DNA of 29,302 nt. Origin: Collinsella aerofaciens (GTDB taxonomy: Bacteria > Actinomycetota > Coriobacteriia > Coriobacteriales > Coriobacteriaceae). A model generated the notes under the pieces. That model was not told where the DNA came from, did not search any database, and worked only from the letters and a program-made list of their open reading frames with translations. Below are positions 6,700-15,026 of the stretch, piece after piece (positions within the stretch are counted from its first letter, which is position 1; every line of letters begins with the position of its first letter). The stretch spans positions 1-29,302 of the forward strand of contig RKAY01000104.1 in NCBI GenBank assembly GCA_014846205.1. The letters are read 5' to 3'. The translations under genes were made by a program, and so were the position numbers.

Positions 6700-7995
6700 T
6701 TGAATAGCCAGTTGATCCAACAGGGCCGCGCCGCTTACCGCGCGGGTGATTTTTCTGCTGCAGCCCAGATGCTTGGGGCGGCAAAGACTCCCGATGAGAT
6801 TATGGGCGAGGCCGACCATCTTCGCGGCAATGCCCTGATGCACCTGGGTATGTACGCCGAGGCTGCCGAGGCCTACGCCGCCGCTCTTAACGACGGAACC
6901 TACGGCAAGCGCGGCGCGCTGCTCACCAACCGCGGTAAGGCGCTCGCCGCCGTGGGCGACTACACCACGGCTGCCCAGGCGTTCTCCGCCGCCACTCAGG
7001 ACGCATCCTACGCAACGCCCTTTAAGGCCTACCTGGGCCTGGGCAACGCTCTGTTCCAGTCGGGCGACTACGCCAATGCCGGCACCGCCTTCCGCCAGGC
7101 AGCCATCGACGGTGCCAACCCGGCTCCTGCAGCCGCCCTTGGCGAGCTCGGCCGCTGCTTCATCAAGCTTGGCCGACCGGCGGACGCCGTGGAGACCTAT
7201 CGCACGGCCATCGATTTTGCCGGTCCGCGCGACGACAGCCGTGCGCTGAACGCCGGCATGGGCGAGGCACTCTCTGCTGCCGGTCGTCCCTCCGAGGCGC
7301 TCGACGCCTTTAATGCCGCCACTGCCGACGGTATCTACCAGCTCACGCCCGAGCAGTCCGACGAGCTCGCACGCGTGCACGATTCGCTCGCCGCGCTTTC
7401 GGCCCAGACTGCCATGGCCACGGCTCCGGCTCCCTCGATGGACGCACCTGCCGTCGATCCGCTCGACCCCACGGGTGCGACCGGTCAGTTTATGCCCGAT
7501 CCCTCGGACACCGGCTTCTTTACGCTGTCCGAGTCCGAGATGGTCCAGCAGGACCGCAAGCAGGCAAAGGTTCGCCGTCGCCATCGTCACACGGGCCTCA
7601 AGATTTTCCTGGTGCTGCTTCTGCTGATCGTCATTGCCGCCGGCGGTCTGGGCTTTGCCTACACGCGCGGCATGGGTATCCCCTCGCAGGAGTCCGTTAT
7701 CCCCGATCTGTTCCAGGCTGCCGGCGACGGTGACACCGCAAAGGCCGAGTCTTGCCTGGCCTCGAACCTGTCCGAGGACGCCAAGGCGATGATTATCTCC
7801 TCGATCCCGCAGGGCGCCACCGTCTCCGTTGAAGGTATGGACCAGTCCATGACCGAGACCACTGCTAAGGTGAAGGCTTCGCTGTCCAAGGGCGGCGAGC
7901 AGGAGTACACCGTCAAATTCGTGCGCTCCGACAACCATATCGGTTGGGCCGTTTCCTCGTTCGATATCGATTTCTCGGCTGCCGATAACCAGTAG
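6700..7995 (+). CDS. TPR-repeat, single-pass membrane protein of unknown function
   Basis: The first ~235 of 431 residues are tetratricopeptide repeats with the A/G and Y pattern (AYRAGDFSAAAQML, AEAAEAYAAAL, YTTAAQAFSAA, YANAGTAFRQAA, PADAVETYRTA, PSEALDAFNAA). A disordered Pro/Asp-rich linker, a basic patch and a transmembrane helix at about residues 299-321 follow. The C-terminal ~110 residues should lie outside the membrane. They resemble small DUF4878-like accessory domains (FQAAGDGDTAKAESCL), but I am not sure of that match. The start is TTG 6700 with AAGGGGAC upstream. The layout (cytoplasmic interaction module, helix, external domain) is the same as in the zinc-ribbon protein two genes upstream. 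It sits directly before mreB. Confidence 0.86.
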   Translation: MNSQLIQQGRAAYRAGDFSAAAQMLGAAKTPDEIMGEADHLRGNALMHLGMYAEAAEAYAAALNDGTYGKRGALLTNRGKALAAVGDYTTAAQAFSAATQDASYATPFKAYLGLGNALFQSGDYANAGTAFRQAAIDGANPAPAAALGELGRCFIKLGRPADAVETYRTAIDFAGPRDDSRALNAGMGEALSAAGRPSEALDAFNAATADGIYQLTPEQSDELARVHDSLAALSAQTAMATAPAPSMDAPAVDPLDPTGATGQFMPDPSDTGFFTLSESEMVQQDRKQAKVRRRHRHTGLKIFLVLLLLIVIAAGGLGFAYTRGMGIPSQESVIPDLFQAAGDGDTAKAESCLASNLSEDAKAMIISSIPQGATVSVEGMDQSMTETTAKVKASLSKGGEQEYTVKFVRSDNHIGWAVSSFDIDFSAADNQ

Positions 7996-8018
7996 TGACC
8001 TTATGGGGTTTGGCTCTG

Positions 8019-8052
8019 CCCGGTGCCTCGCCGCAAGTGGGGTGCCGGGTTT
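8019..8052 (+). terminator. Weak terminator-like hairpin before mreB
   Basis: CCCGGTGCC (8019-8027) can pair with GGTGCCGGG (8041-8049), including two G-T pairs, followed by only three T. A TAGTAT at 8057-8062 just beyond it could be the mreB -10 element. This suggests separate transcription of the rod operon, but each signal alone is weak. Confidence 0.35.
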
Positions 8053-8108
8053 GCGCTAGTATGAGCTATTAGGTTTTCCAGCAATCATCCAACACATCAG
8101 GAGTTGCG

Positions 8109-9152
8109 TTGTTTTCTTTGATGGATATGTTCTTCGGTAGCTACGCGGGCGATCTTGCCATCGACCTCGGCACCGCTAACACGCTTGTCTCCGTGCGCGG
8201 CAAGGGTATAGTCATTCGCGAGCCCTCTGTCGTCGCCATCGATAAAAACGACGAGCGCATCCTTGCGGTCGGCATCGAGGCTAAGCGCATGCTCGGCCGC
8301 ACGCCCGGCAACATCGTGGCTGTTCGTCCCCTCAAGGACGGCGTTATCGCCGATTTCGATGTTACCGAGGCTATGCTGCGTTACTTCATCGACAAGGCCT
8401 CCGAAAAGCGCTACCCGTGGACCCCGCGCCCGCGCGTTGTCGTATGCGTTCCCTCCGGCGTCACGTCGGTCGAGAAGCGCGCCGTGTTCGAGGCTACGAT
8501 TCAGGCTGGCGCTCGCCAGGCTTATCTGATCGAGGAGCCTATGGCCGCGGCTATCGGTGCCGACTTGCCTGTCGAGGAGCCGACGGGCTCCATGGTCATT
8601 GACATCGGCGGTGGTACCACCGAGGTCGCCGTTATCGCCATGGGCGGTATCGTCGTGTCGCAGTCCATCCGTATTGCCGGCGACGAGTTCGATCAGGCTA
8701 TCCTCACGCATGTTCGCGATGCCTACAACTTGGCCATCGGCGAGCGCACGGCCGAGGACATTAAGATTAAGGTCGGCTCTGCCGTGCCGCTCAAGGACGA
8801 GCTCGACGTCGAGGTCAACGGCCGCGACGTCATCACGGGCCTGCCCAAGACGGTTCGTATCGAGAGCGAGGAGATTCGCCGCGCTCTCAACAAGCCGCTC
8901 GACGAGATGGCCAAGGCCGTTAAGGATGCCTTGGACGCCACGCCGCCCGATCTCGCCTCGGATCTTATGTACTACGGCATTCTGTTGACCGGCGGCGGTG
9001 CACTGCTGCGCGGCCTCGACGTACGCTTGCGCGACGAGACCGGCGTTTCGGTCAACGTCAGCCCTACGGCGCTCGACAACGTCGTCAACGGCTGTGCCCG
9101 CGTGCTCGAGTCAAATGCATTTGACGGTGGCTTCGTCCAAACCAATGCTTAA
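8109..9152 (+). CDS. mreB: Rod shape-determining protein MreB
   Basis: MreB is a bacterial actin homologue that polymerises on the inner face of the membrane and guides lateral wall synthesis. The 347-residue protein has the actin-fold nucleotide motifs IDLGTANTLV (phosphate 1, near residue 19), DIGGGTTEVAVI (phosphate 2, about 161) and LTGGGALLRGL (adenosine site, about 296). The amphipathic N-terminus MFSLMDMFFGS fits membrane contact. The start is TTG 8109, because AGGAG lies 5 bases upstream; the in-frame ATG at 8121 is too far from any ribosome site. It is the first gene of a run through rodA. Confidence 0.97.
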   Translation: MFSLMDMFFGSYAGDLAIDLGTANTLVSVRGKGIVIREPSVVAIDKNDERILAVGIEAKRMLGRTPGNIVAVRPLKDGVIADFDVTEAMLRYFIDKASEKRYPWTPRPRVVVCVPSGVTSVEKRAVFEATIQAGARQAYLIEEPMAAAIGADLPVEEPTGSMVIDIGGGTTEVAVIAMGGIVVSQSIRIAGDEFDQAILTHVRDAYNLAIGERTAEDIKIKVGSAVPLKDELDVEVNGRDVITGLPKTVRIESEEIRRALNKPLDEMAKAVKDALDATPPDLASDLMYYGILLTGGGALLRGLDVRLRDETGVSVNVSPTALDNVVNGCARVLESNAFDGGFVQTNA

Positions 9153-9173
9153 TTTCCTAAAGGTGGATTCCAT

Positions 9174-10172
9174 TTGGCACGATCTTCGGGTTTCTCTTCA
9201 AATCTGAATACCAAACGACAATCAACAGGTATGCGCCCGTTGATTGTTTTCAGCGTGATTTCGGTGCTGCTCCTCACGTTTTATATTCGTGAAGGCGAGG
9301 CGGGACCGATTCACGCCGTGCGTTCGGGCGTGACGACGATTACCTCGCCGGTGCGCTTTGTGGGCTCGGCGGTAGCGACGCCGTTTAACGCCATCGGCAA
9401 CGTGTTCTCGAACCTTACGGCCTCGCAGGACACGCTTGCCGAGCTTAAGAAGCAAAACGAGGAGCTGACTTCCAAGGTGGCCGAGCTCTCCGAGGCGCAA
9501 AAGACCGCCGAGCGCCTTGAGGGCCTGGTTGGCCTGCAGTCGACCTATAACCTCAAGTCGACCGCCGCACGCATCGTGGGCGCCTCGGGCGATGCCTGGA
9601 CCTCGACGGTCACCATTGACAAGGGTTCTGCCGACGGTCTTGCCATCAATATGCCCGTGACGAGCTCCGCTGGTGTTATCGGCCAGATTATCGAGGTTTC
9701 GGCTAAGACCTCCACCGTGCGCCTGATCGGTGACGAGAATTCGGGCGTGTCCGCCATGGTGCAGGACACGCGCGCCCAAGGCATGCTGCAGGGCCAGCCC
9801 GACGGCACGCTGCGCCTGGACTACGTGAGCGTCGACTCCGATGTCAAGGTGGGCGACATCATCGTGACTTCGGGCATTGGCGGGGTGTTCCCCAAGGGCC
9901 TGCCGCTCGGCACCGTGTCTTCGGTCGAGAAGTCGGCTAACGACGTGTACTACACCATTGTGGTGCGCGCGCAGACCACGGCCGAAAATAACGAGGAAGT
10001 GCTCGTCATCACCTCGCTCACCGACGAGCAGTCGGCTTCGGACGATGATGTGAACACCGCCAACAGTACGCCTCAGGGTACGTCGCGCGATGCGGCGACC
10101 AAGACCAAGGACGAGAGTTCGGATGAAAACTCCGATGCGTCCGACACGACCGACTCGGGCTCGAGCGAATAG
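9174..10172 (+). CDS. mreC: Cell shape-determining protein MreC
   Basis: MreC is a membrane-anchored scaffold that links MreB to the RodA-PBP2 synthase. The 332-residue protein has one transmembrane helix at about residues 21-38. A coiled coil follows at about 83-118 (LAELKKQNEELTSKVAEL). The two-lobed beta domain includes VTSSAGVIGQI and GVFPKGLPLGTV. The final ~55 residues are a Ser/Asp/Thr-rich disordered tail. The start is TTG 9174 with AGGTGG 7 bases upstream, 21 bases after the mreB stop. Confidence 0.95.
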   Translation: MARSSGFSSNLNTKRQSTGMRPLIVFSVISVLLLTFYIREGEAGPIHAVRSGVTTITSPVRFVGSAVATPFNAIGNVFSNLTASQDTLAELKKQNEELTSKVAELSEAQKTAERLEGLVGLQSTYNLKSTAARIVGASGDAWTSTVTIDKGSADGLAINMPVTSSAGVIGQIIEVSAKTSTVRLIGDENSGVSAMVQDTRAQGMLQGQPDGTLRLDYVSVDSDVKVGDIIVTSGIGGVFPKGLPLGTVSSVEKSANDVYYTIVVRAQTTAENNEEVLVITSLTDEQSASDDDVNTANSTPQGTSRDAATKTKDESSDENSDASDTTDSGSSE

Positions 10173-10177
10173 GGGGC

Positions 10178-10750
10178 ATGTCCATGGATCTACACGAGCA
10201 GGGGGCGAGCTCCCGCACGTTTGCGATTGCCGCCATTGTGTGCGTGCTGCTGCAGGCGGGCCTGGCGCCGCGAATCTCCATCGCGGGCGGTCGCGTCAAC
10301 TTTATGATCATCCTGGTGTGCTTGAGCGTGTTTTCGGGCGACCCCACGCGTGCCGTCGTATGCGGCTTTTGCAGTGGCCTGTTCTATGACCTTTCCGCCG
10401 CCGTGCCGGTGGGCGTTATGTCGCTTCTGCTGACCGTGGGCAGTTTTGCTATGGTGCACAGCGCGGCTGGTCAGACGGGCGGCTCGCCGAGTGCGCGCGG
10501 CATTACCGTGGGCGCCTTCGCACTTGCCATCAACGTGGTCTACAGCATCATCTTGCTGTTTATGGGTCTGGAGACGAGCTTTGTGGTGGCCATCTTTGGG
10601 CACGCTCTGCCGTCTTCGATCCTGACGGGCTTGATTGCCATCCCGTTTTTGATGTCCGGCGCCGCTCCGCAGGCCGGTTACGGATTCTCTGCACGCGGCA
10701 ACCGCCAGACGGGCATGCGCTTTAAGCCTAAGACCCGAAAGCTCAAATAG
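10178..10750 (+). CDS. mreD: Rod shape-determining protein MreD
   Basis: MreD is a small polytopic membrane protein of the elongasome. The 190 residues form about five or six hydrophobic helices and include an FMIILVCLSVFSGDPTRAVV segment, in line with the MreD pattern of alternating helices and Gly/Asp turns. Identity rests on this membrane profile together with its place between mreC and PBP2, because MreD sequence conservation is low. The start may be ATG 10178 (5 bases after the mreC stop) or ATG 10184. The AGGGGGC ribosome site overlaps the mreC stop codon. Confidence 0.88.
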   Translation: MSMDLHEQGASSRTFAIAAIVCVLLQAGLAPRISIAGGRVNFMIILVCLSVFSGDPTRAVVCGFCSGLFYDLSAAVPVGVMSLLLTVGSFAMVHSAAGQTGGSPSARGITVGAFALAINVVYSIILLFMGLETSFVVAIFGHALPSSILTGLIAIPFLMSGAAPQAGYGFSARGNRQTGMRFKPKTRKLK

Positions 10751-10763
10751 GGGAGGCCCATAG

Positions 10764-12833
10764 ATGTCTTCCCAGATAACGGTCATCATCGCCGGTATCG
10801 TACTGGTCGTGGCCATTGTTGTCGCGTTGGTTATTATGCGCCGCGGCGATTCCCGTTTCACCTATGACACGCAGCACGGAACGGCTCCGCGCGCCACCGA
10901 GGGCGAGGGCAACACCGCCTCGACGGCGTTTAAGGGCCGCTTCTCCATCCTCACCACGGGTGTGGGCGCGATGTTTGCCGCGCTTGCCGTCAAGCTGTGG
11001 GGTATGCAGATGGTCTCGTCGGACTATTACGACAAACAGGCCAAGAGCAATCAGACCCGCACCGTCACCACGCCTGCCGTGCGCGGCCGCATTCTCGACC
11101 GCAACGGCGTGGCGCTTGTTCAAAATCGCCCCTCGCTTGCCGTCGTCGCCTATCGCGACCTGGCCGACGACACCGTGCTGGTGCATCACCTCGCGAATGT
11201 GCTCGGTATGCCCTACATCGCGGTTCTGCGCAACATTCAGGACAATTCCGAGGGCGCCCAGAGCCTGCACACCATTGCCACCGACGTTCGTCGTTCCACG
11301 GTTGCCTATATTCAGGAACACGCTGGTGAGTTTCCGGGCGTAAAGATCGCCGAGCGAACCGAGCGCCAGTACCCATACGGCGAGACTGCCTGCCACATCT
11401 TGGGTTACACCGGCACCATTACTTCTGAGCAACTCGAGGCTCAGAATAAGAAGGCGTCCGGTGGTGACGATAGCGCCGCCGGGCATATCACGTACCAGTC
11501 GGGCGACATCGTGGGCCAGGCGGGCGTCGAGAGCTATTACGAAAATTTGCTGCAGGGTATTCGCGGTGAGCAGACCGTCAAGGTCGATGCCTCTGGCAAC
11601 GTGACCGGTCAGGCCGGCGCCGTGCCCGCCAAGGCCGGCTCGGATATTAAGCTTACGCTCGACCTTAAGATTCAGCAGGCTTGCGAGACGGCGCTGGCAA
11701 GTGCCATTGAGCTCGCTAAGACCACAGGCTACAGCAACGCCGGTAACGGTGCCGTGGTGTGCCTCGACCCCAATAACGGCGAGATTCTGGGTATGGCGAG
11801 CGAGCCCAAGTTCGACCCTTCGGTGTTTATCGGCGGCGTCTCCAACGATGTGTGGACCGAGCTCAACGATGACGAGGGTTCGCATCCGCTGCTCAACCGC
11901 GCCATTAGCGGCCAGTACATGTCCGCCTCGACCATCAAACCCCTCTCGGCGTTGGCTGGCCTTGAGTTTGGCACGTACACTTCGAGTCAAACGACCAACT
12001 GCACGGGATATTGGACCGGCTTGGGCAAATCTTGGGGAAAGTACTGCTGGCTGCACTCCGGCCACGGCACGATGACGCTGCAGTCCGGTATCGCCAACTC
12101 CTGCGACCCCGTGTTCTACGATATGGGCAAGGCGTTTTTCTACAACGACCAGCATCCCGAAGGCCTGCAAGAGGTCTTTCGTCGCTGGGGCCTGGGCAAA
12201 ACCTGCGGCATCGATCTGCCGAGTGAGGGTGCGGGACGCATTCCCGACGCCGAGTGGAAAGAGTCGTACTTTACCGACGCCTCGGCCGAGGACCGCAAGT
12301 GGAATGCCGGCGATATGACGAACATCGCTATCGGTCAGGGCGACATTCTGGTGACACCGCTGCAGATGGCTTGCGCCTACATGGGTATTGCCAACGGCGG
12401 CAAACAGTATGTGCCGCATGTGTTCTTGTCTGCTGTCTCGCGTGATGGCGACGGCGATGCCTACAAGTACAACGGCAAGGGCAAAAAGAAGCGCCTTGAG
12501 GCTCAAATTAACAACGATGCCGATCTTGCGCTGGTCCGCAACGGCATGCACGACGTTATTTACTCTGCGTCGACTTCGACCGCCGCGCACTTTAACTCCC
12601 TGACCCCCACGGTCTACGGCAAGTCCGGCACGGGTGAGAAGAGCGGCGAGGACGATTACGCGTGGTTTTGCGCCTACGCACCGGCCGACGATCCCAAGTA
12701 CGTGATTGCCACCGTCTTGGAACAGGGCGGTGGCGGCTCCGATACCGCGCTGCACGTCGTGCGCGATGTCCTCGGTGCGATTTATGACGAGCCTGACACG
12801 TCGACGGCCACGGGCGATTCCTCGGTTCGATAG
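10764..12833 (+). CDS. mrdA: Penicillin-binding protein 2 (class B transpeptidase)
   Basis: This is the peptidoglycan transpeptidase of the rod complex, partner of RodA. The 689 residues carry a PBP dimerisation domain (RGRILDRNG near residue 110) and a transpeptidase domain. Its active-site motifs are STIK (Ser 389, Lys 392), SCD (Ser 446) and KSGT (Lys 620). All three catalytic boxes are intact. The N-terminus has two hydrophobic stretches, at about residues 5-24 and 60-82, joined by a polar linker, where most PBP2 proteins have one. ATG 10764 has a strong GGGGAGG site, 13 bases after mreD. rodA follows 9 bases later. Confidence 0.95.
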   Translation: MSSQITVIIAGIVLVVAIVVALVIMRRGDSRFTYDTQHGTAPRATEGEGNTASTAFKGRFSILTTGVGAMFAALAVKLWGMQMVSSDYYDKQAKSNQTRTVTTPAVRGRILDRNGVALVQNRPSLAVVAYRDLADDTVLVHHLANVLGMPYIAVLRNIQDNSEGAQSLHTIATDVRRSTVAYIQEHAGEFPGVKIAERTERQYPYGETACHILGYTGTITSEQLEAQNKKASGGDDSAAGHITYQSGDIVGQAGVESYYENLLQGIRGEQTVKVDASGNVTGQAGAVPAKAGSDIKLTLDLKIQQACETALASAIELAKTTGYSNAGNGAVVCLDPNNGEILGMASEPKFDPSVFIGGVSNDVWTELNDDEGSHPLLNRAISGQYMSASTIKPLSALAGLEFGTYTSSQTTNCTGYWTGLGKSWGKYCWLHSGHGTMTLQSGIANSCDPVFYDMGKAFFYNDQHPEGLQEVFRRWGLGKTCGIDLPSEGAGRIPDAEWKESYFTDASAEDRKWNAGDMTNIAIGQGDILVTPLQMACAYMGIANGGKQYVPHVFLSAVSRDGDGDAYKYNGKGKKKRLEAQINNDADLALVRNGMHDVIYSASTSTAAHFNSLTPTVYGKSGTGEKSGEDDYAWFCAYAPADDPKYVIATVLEQGGGGSDTALHVVRDVLGAIYDEPDTSTATGDSSVR

Positions 12834-12842
12834 GAGGTTGCG

Positions 12843-14069
12843 ATGGACTTTTCGCCGGCGGACCTGTTCCGCTCAACCAAAAGCGGCTCTCGCAGCAGCC
12901 TGGACCGCGTCAACAAGCAGATTTCCGCATCGCGCGGAACGTTTCGCCAAAAGGTGCACATCGGCGTGTTGCTGGCGACCGTGGCGCTCGTCACCTATGG
13001 CGCCATCATCATCTGGTCCGCCTCGCAGTTTAAGGCCGACGCCTCGTTCTCGCGTCACCTGCTGGGTATCGGTATTGGCGCGGTGCTGGCGGTGCTCGTC
13101 TGGCGCACCGACCTGCGCGGCATTTCCAACTTTTCGACGGCCCTGCTCGTCATTGATCTCATCGTGATCTTCTCGCCTAAGATTCCGGGCCTGTCCTACA
13201 CGGGTGGCTTGGGAATGACGGGTTGGATCAAGATTCCCGGTATCGGTTTGACATTCCAGCCCGTTGAGCTTGCCAAGCTCATCACCATCTTCTTTATGGC
13301 CACGCTTGGCTCGCAGTACAACGGGCGCATCGATACCGTTCGCGACTACATTAAGCTCTGCGGCATGCTGTCCATTCCGTTTTTGGCCGTCGTCGCCATG
13401 GGCGACCTGGGCTCGGGTCTGGTCGTGCTGGTGTCGGGCGCTATCGTCATCTGCATGAGCGGTGCGCGCCGCGAATGGGTGCTGTCGACCTTGGCGCTGC
13501 TCGTGGGTTTGGTGGCGCTCGTCCTGGCGCTCGATTCGGTCTTCGATTCGCTGCTCGGCCACGATGTGCTCATTAAGCAGTACCAGATGAATCGTCTGAC
13601 AGTCTTCATCGACCCCGACAACGCCGATTCGGACGATGCGTATAACCTGCAGCAGTCGCTGATCGCGGTCGGCTCGGGCGGTTTCTTTGGTAAGGGCCTG
13701 GGGCATGCGACGCAGTCGGCCGGCGGCTTCCTACCCGAGTTCCACACCGACTTCGTCTTCGCTTTTTTGTCTGAGACGTTTGGCTTCTGCGGTTCCTTTT
13801 TGCTGCTGTGCCTGTACGTGCTGCTCATCTTCTCGACGATCCGCGTCGCCTTTAAGTGCGAGTCTCTGTTCCTACGCTTGTCATGCGTGGGTATCGTCGG
13901 CATGTGGGCATTCCAGACGTTCGAGAACATCGGCATGTGCATTGGCATGATGCCGATTACCGGTATTCCGCTGCCGTTCATTAGCTTTGGCTCGTCATCG
14001 ATGATGATCCAGTTGTTGACGGTGGGTATCGTACAATCCATATGGCGGCATCGTTCGGGCGCCGCGTAA
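12843..14069 (+). CDS. rodA: RodA, SEDS-family peptidoglycan glycosyltransferase
   Basis: RodA polymerises lipid II into glycan strands and works as a pair with PBP2. The 408-residue protein has about ten transmembrane helices. SEDS motifs include GGLGMTGWIKIPGIGLTFQP and VELAKL, then QQSLIAVGSGGFFGKGLG, FAFLSETFGF, and GIPLPFISFGSSSMM near the C-terminus. The cytoplasmic N-terminal ~40 residues are Ser/Arg-rich. FtsW is a close relative, but the position directly after PBP2 in the mre operon points to RodA. ATG 12843 is preceded by TAGGAGG, which overlaps the PBP2 stop. Confidence 0.95.
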   Translation: MDFSPADLFRSTKSGSRSSLDRVNKQISASRGTFRQKVHIGVLLATVALVTYGAIIIWSASQFKADASFSRHLLGIGIGAVLAVLVWRTDLRGISNFSTALLVIDLIVIFSPKIPGLSYTGGLGMTGWIKIPGIGLTFQPVELAKLITIFFMATLGSQYNGRIDTVRDYIKLCGMLSIPFLAVVAMGDLGSGLVVLVSGAIVICMSGARREWVLSTLALLVGLVALVLALDSVFDSLLGHDVLIKQYQMNRLTVFIDPDNADSDDAYNLQQSLIAVGSGGFFGKGLGHATQSAGGFLPEFHTDFVFAFLSETFGFCGSFLLLCLYVLLIFSTIRVAFKCESLFLRLSCVGIVGMWAFQTFENIGMCIGMMPITGIPLPFISFGSSSMMIQLLTVGIVQSIWRHRSGAA

Positions 14070-14087
14070 CCGCTGGAGGGGTTTGCC

Positions 14088-15017
14088 ATGAAAATTCCCG
14101 TAGAAAAGCTGACCCGCGCTTTTAAAATGGGTGCGGCCACCAAGAGGGATTCCGATACGCCGGTGCGCGTTTCGGTCTACCTGGATTCGACCGCCTCGCG
14201 TTTTTTGGTCGAGACGGTTCGCGATGCCTTTGTGCCGCAGACGACCTCGGGCATTGTCCGCGTTGAGCGTCTGGGGGAGGAGCGCATCGTCCCCAAGACC
14301 GATACCGACGTGGTGCTGGTCCTTTCGTGCGGATCCGACCGTCTGGAGAGCGCTGTACAGGAGCTCGTGATCGCCGGCGCGCCCGTGTGCGTGCTTGCCG
14401 AGTCTGCTGTCGAGGTGCCGTTTATCGAGGACCCTACGCCCATGCTCGGCGTGGTGGCGGCCACCGATAAGACGTATCTCCTCGAGACGCTCGCCCGCTG
14501 GATCTTGGACCGTACGGAAAAGGAGACGGCCTTTGCGGCGAACTTTGCCTTTATGCGCATCGCCGCCGCCAACCGCATCATCACCTCGTGCGCGCTTACC
14601 AATATGGCGACGGGTGCCCTGGTGTTTTTGCCGGGTGCCGACTATCCTGTCATGGCGCTCGCGCAGGTGGGTATGGTCTTTGAGCTGGCGGCCATCTTTG
14701 GGCGTGGCATTAAGCCCGAGCGCGGCTACGAGGTTGCGGGCGTGCTTGCCGCCGGTCTGGCGATTCGCGCCGTCACCCGTGCGCTGGTGAAGCAGACGCC
14801 GCATATCGGCTTTGCCGTCAAAGCGCTCTCCGCCGCCGTCGGCACCTATGGTATGGGCCGTGCGCTCGTGTCGCTCTATGAGCGCGATGTCGACTACAGC
14901 CGTGCCAACGAGGTGGCCGCCGCCACCTTCTCGCGCGTCCGCGACCTGGTGACCACGGTCGCCGGTGCCACCCGTCTCATGAATCCTTTCGAGGATGCAT
15001 CCGATCTCGCTGCTTAG
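14088..15017 (+). CDS. Uncharacterised protein with a probable DUF697/YcjF-like C-terminal region
   Basis: The 309-residue protein seems to have two halves. Residues ~28-150 look like an alpha/beta domain (VRVSVYLDS, DVVLVLSCGSDRLESAVQEL, PVCVLAES). These segments recall the G-domain fold of GTPases that carry DUF697, but no P-loop, DxxG or NKxD motif is visible. Residues ~160-285 are hydrophobic and Gly/Ala-rich (NMATGALVFLPGADYPVMA, LAQVGMVFELAAIFGRG, YEVAGVLAAGLAIRAVTRAL), which resembles DUF697/YcjF. The ATG has GGAGGGG upstream and lies 18 bases after rodA. A radical SAM gene follows 9 bases after its stop. I infer membrane association and cotranscription with the rod genes. Its function is unknown. 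Confidence 0.75.
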   Translation: MKIPVEKLTRAFKMGAATKRDSDTPVRVSVYLDSTASRFLVETVRDAFVPQTTSGIVRVERLGEERIVPKTDTDVVLVLSCGSDRLESAVQELVIAGAPVCVLAESAVEVPFIEDPTPMLGVVAATDKTYLLETLARWILDRTEKETAFAANFAFMRIAAANRIITSCALTNMATGALVFLPGADYPVMALAQVGMVFELAAIFGRGIKPERGYEVAGVLAAGLAIRAVTRALVKQTPHIGFAVKALSAAVGTYGMGRALVSLYERDVDYSRANEVAAATFSRVRDLVTTVAGATRLMNPFEDASDLAA

Positions 15018-15026
15018 GGGTTTCTT

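Noticed and set aside
6121..7938. 605-residue minus-strand open frame
   Set aside because: It crosses the cyclophilin and TPR genes on the opposite strand and has no ribosome site or recognisable domain.
10743..12755. 670-residue minus-strand open frame
   Set aside because: It lies in register opposite the PBP2 gene, whose three active-site motifs are intact. It is a codon-bias shadow.
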